Counted from the stretch's first letter, positions 34,846 to 44,843 are shown. The stretch: DNA of 64,000 bases from Hyunsoonleella pacifica (GCF_004310335.1 NZ_SIRS01000003.1:62001-126000), one strand, 5' to 3'. A program made the numbers and translations. Notes: a model not told the origin generated them from the letters alone.

Positions 34846-35052
34846 AATAATAACTTTAGGTTTGTTATAGATACGATGAAAGTATTGTTTTGGACGTTGA
34901 AACACACTTTTTATTTTTACAATATATATCTACTTATCCTTGAGCTACATAATTAAAAAGTAACATTTCCAATACATGAATTTTAATACTTTAAACCCTA
35001 CATAACCCATCGGTTTATTTACATTTGCATCAGTTTTAAATAGAAAAACTTC

Positions 35053-37530
35053 ATGTTGTTAAAACAGAAATACATTATAATACTAATTAGTTACTTACTC
35101 CTTACTAAAACTAGCTTTTCACAAATAAAAGGTGTTATAGTTGATGAAGAAAACACTCCTCTGGAATATGCCACAGCAGCCTTATTTGAGGCAAAAAGTG
35201 GAACATTAATAGCCGGAGTAATTTCTAATGAAAAGGGCATTTTTAATATTGAAAATATAAAAAGAGGCAACTATTATATAGAAGCATCTTTTTTAGGTTA
35301 TGAAAAGCAACGTATTGAAGATATAATAGTAAGTAAAAATGAGCAACTAATTGATTTAGGAATAATTAAATTATCGCTTGGAACAGAATTGAATGAAGTA
35401 GTGATACAAGCCGAAAAAAGTACTGTTATAAATAAAATTGACCGACAGGTTTTTGAAACTTCAAAATTTAAAAGCGCGCAAGGTGGTTCTGGTATAGATG
35501 TGATTAGAAATTTACCTTCTGTAAGCGTAGATAGTCAAGGCGAAATAAGTGTTCGCGGAAGTTCTGGCTTTGTAGTATTATTAAATGGAAAACCTATTCA
35601 AGGCAATGCAAGCAATTTAATAGCGCAACTACCAGCAAATGCTATAAAAAAAATTGAAGTGATAACAGCACCTTCAGCAAAGTATGATCCAGAAGGGAAA
35701 GCAGGAATTATTAATATTTTAACTAATAAAGGTGCAGCAAATGGGGCTTTTGGCCAAATTAATATCAAAGGTGGTTTACCTTCAATTGAAACTTATGATA
35801 ATGCTATATCTCACAAGCGTCATGGTATTGATGGCACCTATAATTTTAGAACCGAAAAATGGAATATTTCTTTAGGTGCAAATTACCAACGTAATGATTT
35901 AGGAGGAAGACGAGAAGGCGATGTATTTACAATTATAAATGATACTAAAACACAATTTCCATCAACAGGAGAACGTAGTTTTGATGAAACTAATTATAGC
36001 GGTCGTTTTACTGTAGATTTTACACCTAATAAAACAGATAGCTATTCTCTTGGCTTTTTTGCTGGAAAACGCAGTAAAGCACGTTTAGCAGATATTGTGT
36101 ATTTTGATAATCATGCGGTAACTCCGGCCGATAGTGATAATAGAGTTTACACATTTCAATATTTTAATCATAACTTAAGAGAACGCAAGGGCGATTTTAT
36201 TTTAGGAAGTTTAGATTGGACACATCAGTTTAAAAACACTTCAGAGCTATCAGCTTCCTTCCTATATGAATATACACTTTTGGGTGGACCAACAATAAAT
36301 CAAAACTTAGGAGAGCCTGATCGTTCTATTTTATTTCAAGATGAATTTAATACTAATGACAATCCACTTAACGGTATTCGCTTTCAGCTAGATTACAAAT
36401 TCAAACCTTTTGATTTTGGTGTTTTAGAAACTGGGTATCAGTATAGAGATTTAACCCACACAGGAGATTTTGTTTATGAAAGGCGTACTGATTTTAATGA
36501 TGAATTTCAGTTAGTACCAGAATTTTCTAGTGAAGTAGATTTAGAGCGTACCATTCACTCAGGATACATACAACTTACTGGTAAAAAAGGAAAATGGGAA
36601 TATGCAGCTGGATCCCGTTTGGAAGTTATGGATAGAACATTCAGATTAAAAGATAAAACAAATACTGTTGATGAAACGTTGATTTACGATTTTGTGAAGT
36701 TATATCCATCAGCTTCACTTCAATACAAAGTCAACAAAAAAACTAAAATCAAAGCTGCTTATAGCAAACGCGTAGAACGCAATTCTACCTTTAAAATGAA
36801 TCCGTTTGCAGAACGTGAGCATTCTGAAACCCTAGAACAAGGCGATAAAAACTTAAGACCAGAATTTATTGATTTAGTGGAGCTAGGTATAACTAAAGAT
36901 TTAAAAGGTGGTAATTCTATTTTTGCAACTGGTTATTTTAGACATATTAATAATGTAGTAAATCGTGTAAATACTGTATTTAATGATACTATTTTAAATA
37001 GAATATATTCTAATGTTGGCAATGCTAAAGCTATTGGTTTAGAGATAGGTGCAGAAATAAAACCTACTAAAAAGTGGAGTAATTTTATTGGTGCAAATAT
37101 ATATAATTACAGTATTAATGGAAGTTTTGATAATAGAGTTATAGATACTGATGCCACAATTTATTCCATTAACTTAAACTCAACATGGCGATTTTGGGAT
37201 AATGCTACATTACAATTTACTTTTAACTATTTGTCCGACAGAAATACGGCACAAGGGGAAGATTCTCGGTTTTATTCCCCAAATCTTACGTTCCAAAAAT
37301 CATTTATGGATGATAGATTGACAGCTACACTGCAGTGGCAAAATATAGATTTAGGATTTCTAGACACTAATGAGCAACGTATTACTACATTTAGAGAAAA
37401 CGAGTTCTTTACTACTACAAATTATATATATGAAGTAGATATGATACTGCTTAATCTGTCATACACCTTTAAACAAGGTAAAAATAAATCCAAGTTTATT
37501 GATAGCGAATTTGGAAAGAAAGAATTCTAA
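35053..37530 (+). CDS. TonB-dependent receptor (outer membrane beta-barrel family)
   Basis: The 825-residue protein has a signal peptide (to about residue 23), a carboxypeptidase-like regulatory domain (IKGVIVDEENTPLEYATAALFE), a plug domain (SGIDVIRNLPSVSVDSQGEISVRGSSGFVVLLNGKPI) and a C-terminal 'outer membrane protein beta-barrel family' barrel. The substrate cannot be read from sequence. It stands alone with no SusD-like partner, unlike the receptors at 41818 and 56495. It converges on the phosphate transporter. Confidence 0.9.
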   Translation: MLLKQKYIIILISYLLLTKTSFSQIKGVIVDEENTPLEYATAALFEAKSGTLIAGVISNEKGIFNIENIKRGNYYIEASFLGYEKQRIEDIIVSKNEQLIDLGIIKLSLGTELNEVVIQAEKSTVINKIDRQVFETSKFKSAQGGSGIDVIRNLPSVSVDSQGEISVRGSSGFVVLLNGKPIQGNASNLIAQLPANAIKKIEVITAPSAKYDPEGKAGIINILTNKGAANGAFGQINIKGGLPSIETYDNAISHKRHGIDGTYNFRTEKWNISLGANYQRNDLGGRREGDVFTIINDTKTQFPSTGERSFDETNYSGRFTVDFTPNKTDSYSLGFFAGKRSKARLADIVYFDNHAVTPADSDNRVYTFQYFNHNLRERKGDFILGSLDWTHQFKNTSELSASFLYEYTLLGGPTINQNLGEPDRSILFQDEFNTNDNPLNGIRFQLDYKFKPFDFGVLETGYQYRDLTHTGDFVYERRTDFNDEFQLVPEFSSEVDLERTIHSGYIQLTGKKGKWEYAAGSRLEVMDRTFRLKDKTNTVDETLIYDFVKLYPSASLQYKVNKKTKIKAAYSKRVERNSTFKMNPFAEREHSETLEQGDKNLRPEFIDLVELGITKDLKGGNSIFATGYFRHINNVVNRVNTVFNDTILNRIYSNVGNAKAIGLEIGAEIKPTKKWSNFIGANIYNYSINGSFDNRVIDTDATIYSINLNSTWRFWDNATLQFTFNYLSDRNTAQGEDSRFYSPNLTFQKSFMDDRLTATLQWQNIDLGFLDTNEQRITTFRENEFFTTTNYIYEVDMILLNLSYTFKQGKNKSKFIDSEFGKKEF

Positions 37531-37553
37531 AAAATAATGTTTCGATTATTTTT
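37530..37553. terminator. Weak AT-only hairpin between convergent genes
   Basis: AAAAATAAT (37530-37538) pairs with ATTATTTTT (37545-37553). All pairs are A-T, so it is weak, but it sits at the TonB receptor stop and before the PiT gene end. Confidence 0.35.
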
Positions 37554-37560
37554 AAAACGT

Positions 37561-39843
37561 TTAATCTTCTTGATCGTTAATGGTGGCAGGTTGTACACTT
37601 GCATCATGAGCATTATGATATTCATCCAGTAAAGACCAAGTTGCTTTTAGCAAATCTTTGGTTTCAAGTAATAAACTAAAATATAAGGTAGTATTTTTTG
37701 GACTTGATTCTTCAGATCTTGTGCGTTCTACTTGCTTCTGAATTTTATCTGTAACTAAATCAAAAAACTTATTTCTTTCACTTAAAATTACGCCTATTTC
37801 CTCAAAAGTCTCTGTCTCAAATGCTTTTTTAGTATGTTCAAAAAGACGCTCCAAATGCGCATCAATATCCTTCAGCTCTTTTATCTGGCTAAACTTAAGT
37901 TTCTTGTGGTTATTGTTAACATGCTTAAAGCTTGCGTTAGAAATATATGTTAAAGACTGCGCCATGTCTTGGAGATATCCTAAGACACTAATGTAAAAGT
38001 TACTGGCATTAACACTGGGGTCTTCAAGGTTTTTTATGAAGTAATAGATGTTATCCTTTAAATCATCTATTTCATAAGATAATTTCTCTATTTGTTTTTT
38101 ATTCTTTTTTAAATCTTTGAGGTTATGCGTAGCCAAACCATTTACTGCACTAGTGTAAATTTTGTTACCACGTCTTACCACATTTGCAATATTACTAGCA
38201 CTCTCTACAATAACGCCTTGTGTAGAACTGCTTTCTGCTTTTCGCAATGTATCTTCAACTTTTAATTCCCTAGACTGTTTACGGTGCGTCAAGTAGTTTT
38301 TTACAAGTAGTATGGCAGCGAGAATTAATAAAGCAGTTAATGCATAACCTCTTCCATAGTAAAGAATAAAAGCCATAACCGCTGCAGCTACAAAAGCACT
38401 TAATGCGGTAAAAAACCATCCTCCTATCACGTTAAGCACACCTGCAACTCGGTATACTGCACTTTCAGCACCCCAGGCACGATCTGCCAGAGAAGTACCC
38501 ATGGCCACCATAAAGGTAACATAGGTAGTAGATAATGGTAACTTCATAGACGTAGCAATAGATATTAATACACTAGCTACCATTAAGTTTACAGATGCCC
38601 TTACCAAATCAAAAGCTGGTCTGTCTTTAGCCTTTACAGCTGCGTAGTAATTGCTTTGCGTAAATTGTTTATCAATGTATTTTTTTGCCGATTCGGATAA
38701 TAAACTGTTAAATTGGTTAGAAGCATTAATACTAAGCCTTACAATATTTCTAGATAAAAAATTAGGTTCAAAACGCTCATTAACCTCATCTTGCCTAGAT
38801 AAATCAACTGATGTTTTCACAACTGCCTTTGCTTTACTAGAAAACCATAAGGTTAATACCATGATTAAACCTGCTAAAAGCAATAGGATTGGTTGTGCAG
38901 GAACTGCTTCGGTTAAACTTGTCATTCTATACTTTGACGGGTCTAAAACCCCACTAGCAACTATATCGTTGTGAGCATCTAATGCAGCAATGGGTACCCC
39001 AATAAAATTAACCAAATCGTTACCCGCAAAAGCCACAGCTAGTGCAAAAGTTCCTATAACGATAATTATCTTATAAATATTTAGTTTAAAAAATTGTATT
39101 AAAGCCATCGACACCAAAGTAAAAACCAAAAAACTAATAGCTATTAGCGCTAAATTATTTTCAGCAATTAAGGCTTTTATATCACTACTCATAAAAGATG
39201 CATTTTTAATACCCTTTATTAAAATGAAATATAGAATTGATGTGATAGCAAAACCACTAAAAATAGCACCGTAAAACTTAGGTTTACTTGAAAAATCGAA
39301 CGATAATAACAACCTTGAAACAAACTGGATAATGGCTCCTATGGTAAATGCTACTAGCACAGAAAGTAGAATGCCTAGTATAATCTCAACAGCTTTTTCG
39401 TTATTAATATAATCACCAAGGTCTAAGATAGTTTGTTGACTGTCTTTAGACATTATTTTTATAATTGCTATACAAACAGACGCTCCTAAAAGTTCGAATA
39501 CAATAGACACCGTTGTTGATGTTGGAAGTCCTAAGGTGTTGAAAAAATCCAGAAGTAATATATCTGTAATCATTACAGCCATAAAAATGACCATAATTTC
39601 ATCAAACATGAATTCGCCTGGATTAAAAATACCTTTCCTAGCTACTTCCATCATACCACTAGAAGTTAGTGCCCCTACAGCAACACCTAAACTGGCAACT
39701 ATCATGATGGTTTTAAATGAAACGGCTTTCGACCCTATAGCTGAATTAAGAAAATTTACAGCGTCATTACTAACACCTACTATTAAATCTGCAATTGCCA
39801 AAAATGCCAAGGCAACTAGCATGTAGATATATATGTTCTCCAT
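37561..39843 (-). CDS. PiT inorganic phosphate transporter fused to a PhoU-like domain
   Basis: The 760-residue protein has PiT-family membrane repeats: GVSNDAVNFLNSAIG near 23 and FAGNDLVNFIGVPIAALDAH near 270, with GLPTSTTVS and KLPLSTTYVTFM as the inner repeat motifs. After about 545 comes a soluble helical domain (LKKNKKQIEKLSYEIDDLKDNIYYFIKNL) resembling PhoU/DUF47. Ordinary PiT proteins have about 400-500 residues and use a separate DUF47 partner. The fusion probably couples phosphate transport and its control. The upstream region contains a palindrome (39941-39955) and AATGTT-type boxes. Confidence 0.9.
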   Translation of the reverse strand: MENIYIYMLVALAFLAIADLIVGVSNDAVNFLNSAIGSKAVSFKTIMIVASLGVAVGALTSSGMMEVARKGIFNPGEFMFDEIMVIFMAVMITDILLLDFFNTLGLPTSTTVSIVFELLGASVCIAIIKIMSKDSQQTILDLGDYINNEKAVEIILGILLSVLVAFTIGAIIQFVSRLLLSFDFSSKPKFYGAIFSGFAITSILYFILIKGIKNASFMSSDIKALIAENNLALIAISFLVFTLVSMALIQFFKLNIYKIIIVIGTFALAVAFAGNDLVNFIGVPIAALDAHNDIVASGVLDPSKYRMTSLTEAVPAQPILLLLAGLIMVLTLWFSSKAKAVVKTSVDLSRQDEVNERFEPNFLSRNIVRLSINASNQFNSLLSESAKKYIDKQFTQSNYYAAVKAKDRPAFDLVRASVNLMVASVLISIATSMKLPLSTTYVTFMVAMGTSLADRAWGAESAVYRVAGVLNVIGGWFFTALSAFVAAAVMAFILYYGRGYALTALLILAAILLVKNYLTHRKQSRELKVEDTLRKAESSSTQGVIVESASNIANVVRRGNKIYTSAVNGLATHNLKDLKKNKKQIEKLSYEIDDLKDNIYYFIKNLEDPSVNASNFYISVLGYLQDMAQSLTYISNASFKHVNNNHKKLKFSQIKELKDIDAHLERLFEHTKKAFETETFEEIGVILSERNKFFDLVTDKIQKQVERTRSEESSPKNTTLYFSLLLETKDLLKATWSLLDEYHNAHDASVQPATINDQED

Positions 39844-39940
39844 GTATTAAGCTAGAAAAATTTAATAAGCAAATGTCTTATTTTAAAATGAACTCTATGT
39901 TAACGGAATGTTATGTTCTAAACTTAAAACATTGAATATA

Positions 39941-39955
39941 AGGATACATTATCCT
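39941..39955. promoter_or_regulatory. Palindrome upstream of the PiT gene
   Basis: AGGATA-CAT-TATCCT is a perfect 6+6 palindrome about 100 bp upstream of the PiT start on the minus strand. The first box-like pair (TATGTT 39896, AATGTT 39907, 11 bp apart) lies between. It is a plausible operator; no binding protein is known. Confidence 0.4.
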
Positions 39956-40044
39956 AATGTATAATTGATCTTGACAATGGCTAATGTTAAGAAATCGTTT
40001 TTTGAAAAAAAATAATTACCTTAAAATCAATTATTTAAGTGTTT

Positions 40045-40072
40045 AATGTTAATTTAATGTTACGTTAATGTT
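40045..40072 (+). promoter_or_regulatory. Three AATGTT boxes at 11-bp spacing (Pho-box-like)
   Basis: AATGTT occurs at 40045-40050, 40056-40061 and 40067-40072, exactly 11 bp apart. The last box touches the -33 TTG (40073). Direct repeats one helical turn apart next to the -33 element are typical of OmpR/PhoB-family activators; the reverse complement resembles the TTAACA-type PhoP box of Bacillus. The neighbour is a phosphate transporter. The link to phosphate is inference. Confidence 0.6.
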
Positions 40073-40101
40073 TTGAAAAAGTAAAATAAATACTATATTT
40101 G
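40073..40101 (+). promoter_or_regulatory. Full-consensus promoter of the YwqK-like gene
   Basis: TTG at 40073-40075, an 18-bp spacer and TATATTTG at 40094-40101 match the Bacteroidota consensus exactly. Transcription would begin near 40107, 25 nt before the ATG at 40133. Three 11-bp-spaced boxes precede it. Confidence 0.75.
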
Positions 40102-40132
40102 TAAAGTAATTATTAATTAAAACCCCGCAGAC

Positions 40133-40450
40133 ATGAAAAAATATATAACAATTTTAGCTGCTTTATTTATAAGTGCTTCAGTATTTGCTCAAAAAGAGAG
40201 AACATTAACCTTAAATAAAGAAACAAATTTAATTGACGTTGTTTATTATCACGATAACGGAGAGGTAAGCCAAACAGGATCTTACACCGCTGATGGTAAA
40301 CTTCAAGGACAATGGATTAGTTATAATGAGGCAGGAGAAAAGACAGTTACCGCATATTACAAAGAAGGTAAAAAAGTTGGCAAGTGGACTTATATAATAG
40401 ATGGCAAATTAAAAGAGGTTGATTATTCTAAGAATGTGGCCTCTCTATAA
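40133..40450 (+). CDS. Small secreted MORN/YwqK-like protein
   Basis: The 105-residue protein has a signal peptide (MKKYITILAALFISASVFAQ) and MORN/YwqK-type repeats: YYHDNGEVSQTGSYTADGKLQGQW, then YNEAGEKTVTAYYKEGKKVGKW. Similar proteins are often mislabelled as antitoxins or adenylyltransferases. It is probably periplasmic or surface-exposed. Its promoter carries Pho-box-like repeats and its neighbour is a phosphate transporter, so it may be phosphate-responsive; the function is unknown. A strong terminator follows. Confidence 0.8.
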   Translation: MKKYITILAALFISASVFAQKERTLTLNKETNLIDVVYYHDNGEVSQTGSYTADGKLQGQWISYNEAGEKTVTAYYKEGKKVGKWTYIIDGKLKEVDYSKNVASL

Positions 40451-40470
40451 ACTCCAAACTAGATAAAGAC

Positions 40471-40503
40471 AAAAAGCATCACGATAACGTGATGCTTTTT
40501 TTA
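40471..40503. terminator. Bidirectional terminator
   Basis: A perfect 13-bp stem (40471-40483 with 40488-40500), GCATCACG/CGTGATGC between A and T runs and a 4-nt loop, lies between the convergent YwqK-like and beta-helix lipoprotein genes. Confidence 0.9.
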
Positions 40504-40523
40504 TGTCTTAAATATGTAAAATT

Positions 40524-41768
40524 CTATCTAGTCCAACCTGATCCCCAAGTTGCAAAATCAGTACCCGTACCGTTACCTTCACCAGAAATCAAATCTCCTT
40601 CTGTTAAAGTATCAACACCAGTATCATTTTTAAACTTTGTGGTTACATCTACAAATGTTACATTGTTAACCTGTAACTCATCATCAACAATCGCTTGACC
40701 CGTTGGATCTGAAGTATCATTGCCGTCAATATCAAACGCTTCTCCAAAACCAGTGATACTTATATTTGTAAAAATAGCCGCTGTACCTCTTCTTAAACGA
40801 ACAGCTTCGTATGCTGTTGGATCAATTATTTTACCATCTTGAAATGTATTATCTGATCCTACACCAACAATAGTTACATTAGTTACAGTTGGGCTAGAAA
40901 AGAAAATTGGGTTTGAATTGTTCCCAAAATCATCATTATATCCATCACACTCAAATGCTTTATCAGAATTGAAAGTTTCTGTTGGATTTTGGATATGCTG
41001 AATGTAAGCATCAGTAATTGTACCTGAATACCCTTCAGTCCAATCAATAGAGTCATCCTGTAAGTTCATTACAGCAACATGACTTACGTTTACAGTCCCA
41101 CCAAAGAACTCAACACCATCATCTTTACCTTCGTAAATTTGAATGTAATCTACTTGAGTACCATTACCTACACCATAAAAAGATAAACCGTTGTTTTCTG
41201 ATTGACCATCTGCAGAACCACCAGAAAATTCTATTCTTACATATCTTAAAGATCCAGAATTATCATCAGCAGCATTTCCACCGTAAGGTAAACCAGCTAT
41301 TTCAGATGTAGAAGTTGCAGTACCCGTTACAGAGTTAATAGGTGCTTTTCCCAAAAGAATTAAACCTCCCCAATCTCCTGCTTCAGGGGTTGATGCATCT
41401 GATGTAAATACAATTGGATTATCAGCAGTTCCTTCAGCTATAATTTGAGCTCCTTGAGATATAGCTACATAAACATCAGAACCTGCTGCAAGCGCTTCAA
41501 TTGTCATACCTGCTGGAATAGTTAGCGTTGCACCATCAGCTATTACTAAAGAACCATTGATTTTATAATTTTTATTTGCATCCAATGTTAAATCTTCAGT
41601 ATAAGTTCCTGATAAAAACACATCAGTATCTACTGGAGTGTTACCACCATTTCCGCCATTATTATTGGTTATGTTTAATACAATATCAGCTGTATCATCG
41701 TTAGCGCAAGACGTAAAAAGTAACGTTAATGCAACTAAACTTAGTAAAAGGTTATTTCTCATTTTCAT
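40524..41768 (-). CDS. Beta-helix-like lipoprotein paired with a TonB receptor
   Basis: The 414-residue protein has a lipoprotein signal (lipobox FTSC, Cys21), a Gly/Asn-rich linker and a long repetitive beta part (YKINGSLVIADGATLTIPAGMTI, WGGLILLGKAPIN, LRYVRIEFSGG), typical of a right-handed parallel beta-helix. It lies 49 bp after the TonB receptor at 41818 and is probably its surface partner, in the position that SusD takes in other systems, though it is not a SusD. The substrate is unknown; proximity to PiT makes a phosphorus compound plausible (inference). Confidence 0.82.
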   Translation of the reverse strand: MKMRNNLLLSLVALTLLFTSCANDDTADIVLNITNNNGGNGGNTPVDTDVFLSGTYTEDLTLDANKNYKINGSLVIADGATLTIPAGMTIEALAAGSDVYVAISQGAQIIAEGTADNPIVFTSDASTPEAGDWGGLILLGKAPINSVTGTATSTSEIAGLPYGGNAADDNSGSLRYVRIEFSGGSADGQSENNGLSFYGVGNGTQVDYIQIYEGKDDGVEFFGGTVNVSHVAVMNLQDDSIDWTEGYSGTITDAYIQHIQNPTETFNSDKAFECDGYNDDFGNNSNPIFFSSPTVTNVTIVGVGSDNTFQDGKIIDPTAYEAVRLRRGTAAIFTNISITGFGEAFDIDGNDTSDPTGQAIVDDELQVNNVTFVDVTTKFKNDTGVDTLTEGDLISGEGNGTGTDFATWGSGWTR

Positions 41769-41817
41769 TTTGATTTAAATATTAAAGTTTTTTGTTCGTT
41801 ATTGATTTATTTAATTA

Positions 41818-44634
41818 TTAAAAATTGTATTTAAATTGAAGGCCAATAGTAATACCTCTTTGGAAACTAGAAAGTAAAACATCTCCATCACCTGTATTTT
41901 CACGTATCATTTCTACTTTTGGATCTAATAAGTTTTTGGCACTAAAGTTTATTTCTGTCTTTTCTCCTAACTTATTTTTAAGGACAAAATCTAAAGTTGG
42001 TACTGCTTTTTCAATTACATTTCCAACATCACCAGAACCTAAAGAAAAAATTCTGTCAGATGAATAGTTGAATACTAAATTTGCAGCTGGCTTAAAGTTT
42101 TCACTAATCGTGGGCTTAAAGCTTAAATCTGCATTTATAATAATTGGAGATGCTCCTTCCAATTCATCTGTATCTCTGTTAAATGATGTTCCATAAGACC
42201 CTTCAATAGAGTTATAAAGATCTTGCTCTGTATGCATGTAAGTAAAATTGAAACCAGAAGAAAGAATTGCATCTTCATCTTCATTTAATAGTAAATTCTT
42301 TCTTAATTCTATCTCAGCTCCAAGAATTTTTGCTTGCTCTCCTGTTCTAAAATAACGTTGAGTTCCTGTGGCATCTGCAGCAAGTACTAAGTTAATAGGG
42401 TCGTTAATTTGCTTTGCAAATGCGCCTACAGAAAACACTTCACTTTTACTAATAAACCATTCGTATTTTAAATCAAGATTATATATATCTGAATATGATT
42501 TATCTGTAAGATTAACACCTGTACGGGTACCTAACAAATCTTGGTTACCTCCAATTCTGTAACTAATACCCTCATAAACAAATGGTGCTATTTCTTTAAA
42601 TTCAGGAACTGATACCGTTTTACTCACTGCAAAACGTAAATTCTGTTCATCAGTAATAGCGTATTTAATGTTTAAACTTGGTAATATGAAATTTTCAGAA
42701 GATTCTGAGAAACCAGGATCATCAGGACGCAAGTTTATAGCATCATACTCAATACGTTGGCTAAAATTTTCAACACGTATACCCGGAATTACTAACCATT
42801 TTTCACCAAGATTTACCTCCGCTGATAGATATCCGGCATAAATATCTAAAACACCTTTGTAAGTATTCTCTAGATTTCCTGGAAAATTAGTTTGAGTAAC
42901 ACCATTAATTGGATCAATTGGATTGAATACGTGTGTTTGATAAACTCCGTCTAAAAAATTCTGTAGGTTAAATATACTACTAAGGTTAGTAATGCTATTA
43001 ATACCAAAAGTAGAGGTACTGATATTTTTATATCCATATCGAATATTATCAAAATGTCTTTCTCTTGTTTTCCCATCATAACCAACGATTAGTTTTACAG
43101 TTTCCGAAGGTTTATAAGAAAGAGATAATCTACTATTTAACTCTTCGTCCTCAATATTTTGAAAATAACGTTGGTTATTAAAATTGTTATTTTGATCAAA
43201 ACTAGGTACTGTATTAGAGTCTGTATCCAATAAATTATCATATCCTAATAATGAAAAACGCTTTCTATCTGGTTCATGAGCAAATACACGGTTGTGCCCT
43301 ATACCCCACTCTAAGGCTATCTTGTCATCAAATTTATGCTTACCAATTAATTGATTTACCAATACAATGTCTTGGTTAAACTGTAAATTACTTTGAAAAT
43401 ATCCACTTGGTTCATCTGAAAAGTCATATAGAATTCCATTCCCTCCGGTTCCAAAAAAACCTACTTGATCTGACGAACTATTAATTACTAAAGACGATAG
43501 TTTTAGTTTATGGTCACTATTTATTCTATACAACGCTGTTGCCATTGCAGTAGATGTTGTGGAATAATCGTATTGCTCTGTTTCAGGAAACAGCTTGTTA
43601 TAACCAGCAGTATAATCTGCAATCAAACCTTCCTTGTAAGAGAAGCTATTATCGAATGAAGCTGTTACAAACAGACTTAAACGAGAATCATCTTTAAATG
43701 TGAACGATTTTCCTCCAGCAAGACTAATTCCCATATTAATAGCTGGCGTTTCAGCTTCAATTGGATCTACGCCGTGGGATAAAATAACAGCAAACGGATT
43801 GTGATTATATCTTGCATAGTCACCAACATATCCTGGACCTTCATTTCTTAAAAAGGTTTTCCCAACTGCTCTAGAATTTACAGAAGCTCCAAGAGCAACA
43901 TCAAAAAATCCTTGACCAGTGTATTCTTTAGAAGTAATATCTATATTACCAGCTGAGAAATCGCCATAAAATCTTGCTGAATACGCTTTACTTACACCAA
44001 CGTTTTCAATAACATCAGACGAAAATAAATTCAAATCGATATTTTTCTTATTGACGTCATTGGAAGGAAGTGACAAACCATTCATGGTACTGTTTAAATA
44101 ACGATCTCCTAATCCACGTACATAAACGCTATTAGATCCTTCTTGCTTAGAAACACCTGTTATTTTAGATACAGCTCCTGCAGCATCACTCACACCTTTT
44201 CTGGAGAGTTCTTGAGCCCCAATACTTTGCTTAATCTCAACAGCATTCTTTTGTTCTAATAATAATGCCGTTTCACTTTCACGTTTTGTAGTAACAGGAT
44301 CAAGTACAACCTCGTCTAGTTGGGCAGCACTTGCGTTCATAGTAACATTAACCACTGCCACTTTACCGTCAACAATAGTAACCTCAATTTCTTGTGTTTC
44401 GTAACCCACAAAACTAAATACTAATGTATAAGTTCCAGCATCTAAATCTGCTAATTCATATAAACCATCAAAATCTGAAGTAGTTCCTTTAGTAGTACCT
44501 TTTATTAAAACGTTTGCAAACGCTAAAGGCTCATTATTATATTCTTTATCTGTTAATTTTCCTTTAACAGATCCTGTTTGTGCATGAGAGAACACAGTTG
44601 TAAAGAGTAGTAATAATAGTATAAAATGTTTCAT
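41818..44634 (-). CDS. TonB-dependent receptor with carboxypeptidase-like N-terminal domain
   Basis: The 938-residue outer-membrane receptor has a signal peptide (cleavage near SHAQ), a carboxypeptidase-like domain at about 20-110 (VKGKLTDKEYNNEPLAFANVLIKG), a plug (KQSIGAQELSRKGVSDAAGAVSKITGVSKQEGSNSVYVRGLGDRY) and a 22-strand-type barrel ending QFKYNF. It is followed by the beta-helix lipoprotein and preceded by a separate 126-residue gene that duplicates its N-terminal domain. AACATT boxes lie upstream at 44728 and 44775. The substrate is unknown. Confidence 0.92.
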   Translation of the reverse strand: MKHFILLLLLFTTVFSHAQTGSVKGKLTDKEYNNEPLAFANVLIKGTTKGTTSDFDGLYELADLDAGTYTLVFSFVGYETQEIEVTIVDGKVAVVNVTMNASAAQLDEVVLDPVTTKRESETALLLEQKNAVEIKQSIGAQELSRKGVSDAAGAVSKITGVSKQEGSNSVYVRGLGDRYLNSTMNGLSLPSNDVNKKNIDLNLFSSDVIENVGVSKAYSARFYGDFSAGNIDITSKEYTGQGFFDVALGASVNSRAVGKTFLRNEGPGYVGDYARYNHNPFAVILSHGVDPIEAETPAINMGISLAGGKSFTFKDDSRLSLFVTASFDNSFSYKEGLIADYTAGYNKLFPETEQYDYSTTSTAMATALYRINSDHKLKLSSLVINSSSDQVGFFGTGGNGILYDFSDEPSGYFQSNLQFNQDIVLVNQLIGKHKFDDKIALEWGIGHNRVFAHEPDRKRFSLLGYDNLLDTDSNTVPSFDQNNNFNNQRYFQNIEDEELNSRLSLSYKPSETVKLIVGYDGKTRERHFDNIRYGYKNISTSTFGINSITNLSSIFNLQNFLDGVYQTHVFNPIDPINGVTQTNFPGNLENTYKGVLDIYAGYLSAEVNLGEKWLVIPGIRVENFSQRIEYDAINLRPDDPGFSESSENFILPSLNIKYAITDEQNLRFAVSKTVSVPEFKEIAPFVYEGISYRIGGNQDLLGTRTGVNLTDKSYSDIYNLDLKYEWFISKSEVFSVGAFAKQINDPINLVLAADATGTQRYFRTGEQAKILGAEIELRKNLLLNEDEDAILSSGFNFTYMHTEQDLYNSIEGSYGTSFNRDTDELEGASPIIINADLSFKPTISENFKPAANLVFNYSSDRIFSLGSGDVGNVIEKAVPTLDFVLKNKLGEKTEINFSAKNLLDPKVEMIRENTGDGDVLLSSFQRGITIGLQFKYNF

Positions 44635-44843
44635 TATTTTGTTTAAATTTCTTGCCGCAAAGAAACTACCGTTTTGTAAATATTATGTTATCTGACGATT
44701 AAAGAACTGTAATAAAAGTGTTAGCTTAACATTACCGAAAATCATCTTTTTAACAAGAAAGTTTACCATTAGTTAACATTGCATACAAAACACCTTGTTA
44801 ACTTGAAAATTAGCTTCTATTATTATTTAATAGTCTAAAAAAC
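44635..44843. other. Upstream region of the TonB receptor
   Basis: This 210-bp AT-rich gap holds AACATT boxes at 44728-44733 and 44775-44780 (AATGTT on the minus strand, toward the receptor). The boxes are not 11 bp apart, and no exact promoter is seen. Confidence 0.4.

Noticed and set aside
40133-40450. YwqK-like antitoxin or NMN adenylyltransferase
   Set aside because: The protein has a signal peptide and only MORN-type repeats. No toxin gene is adjacent and no nucleotidyltransferase motif is present.
40524-41768. SusD-like nutrient-binding lipoprotein
   Set aside because: There is no TPR-type helical fold. The repeats are beta-helix type, although the position after a TonB receptor is SusD-like.
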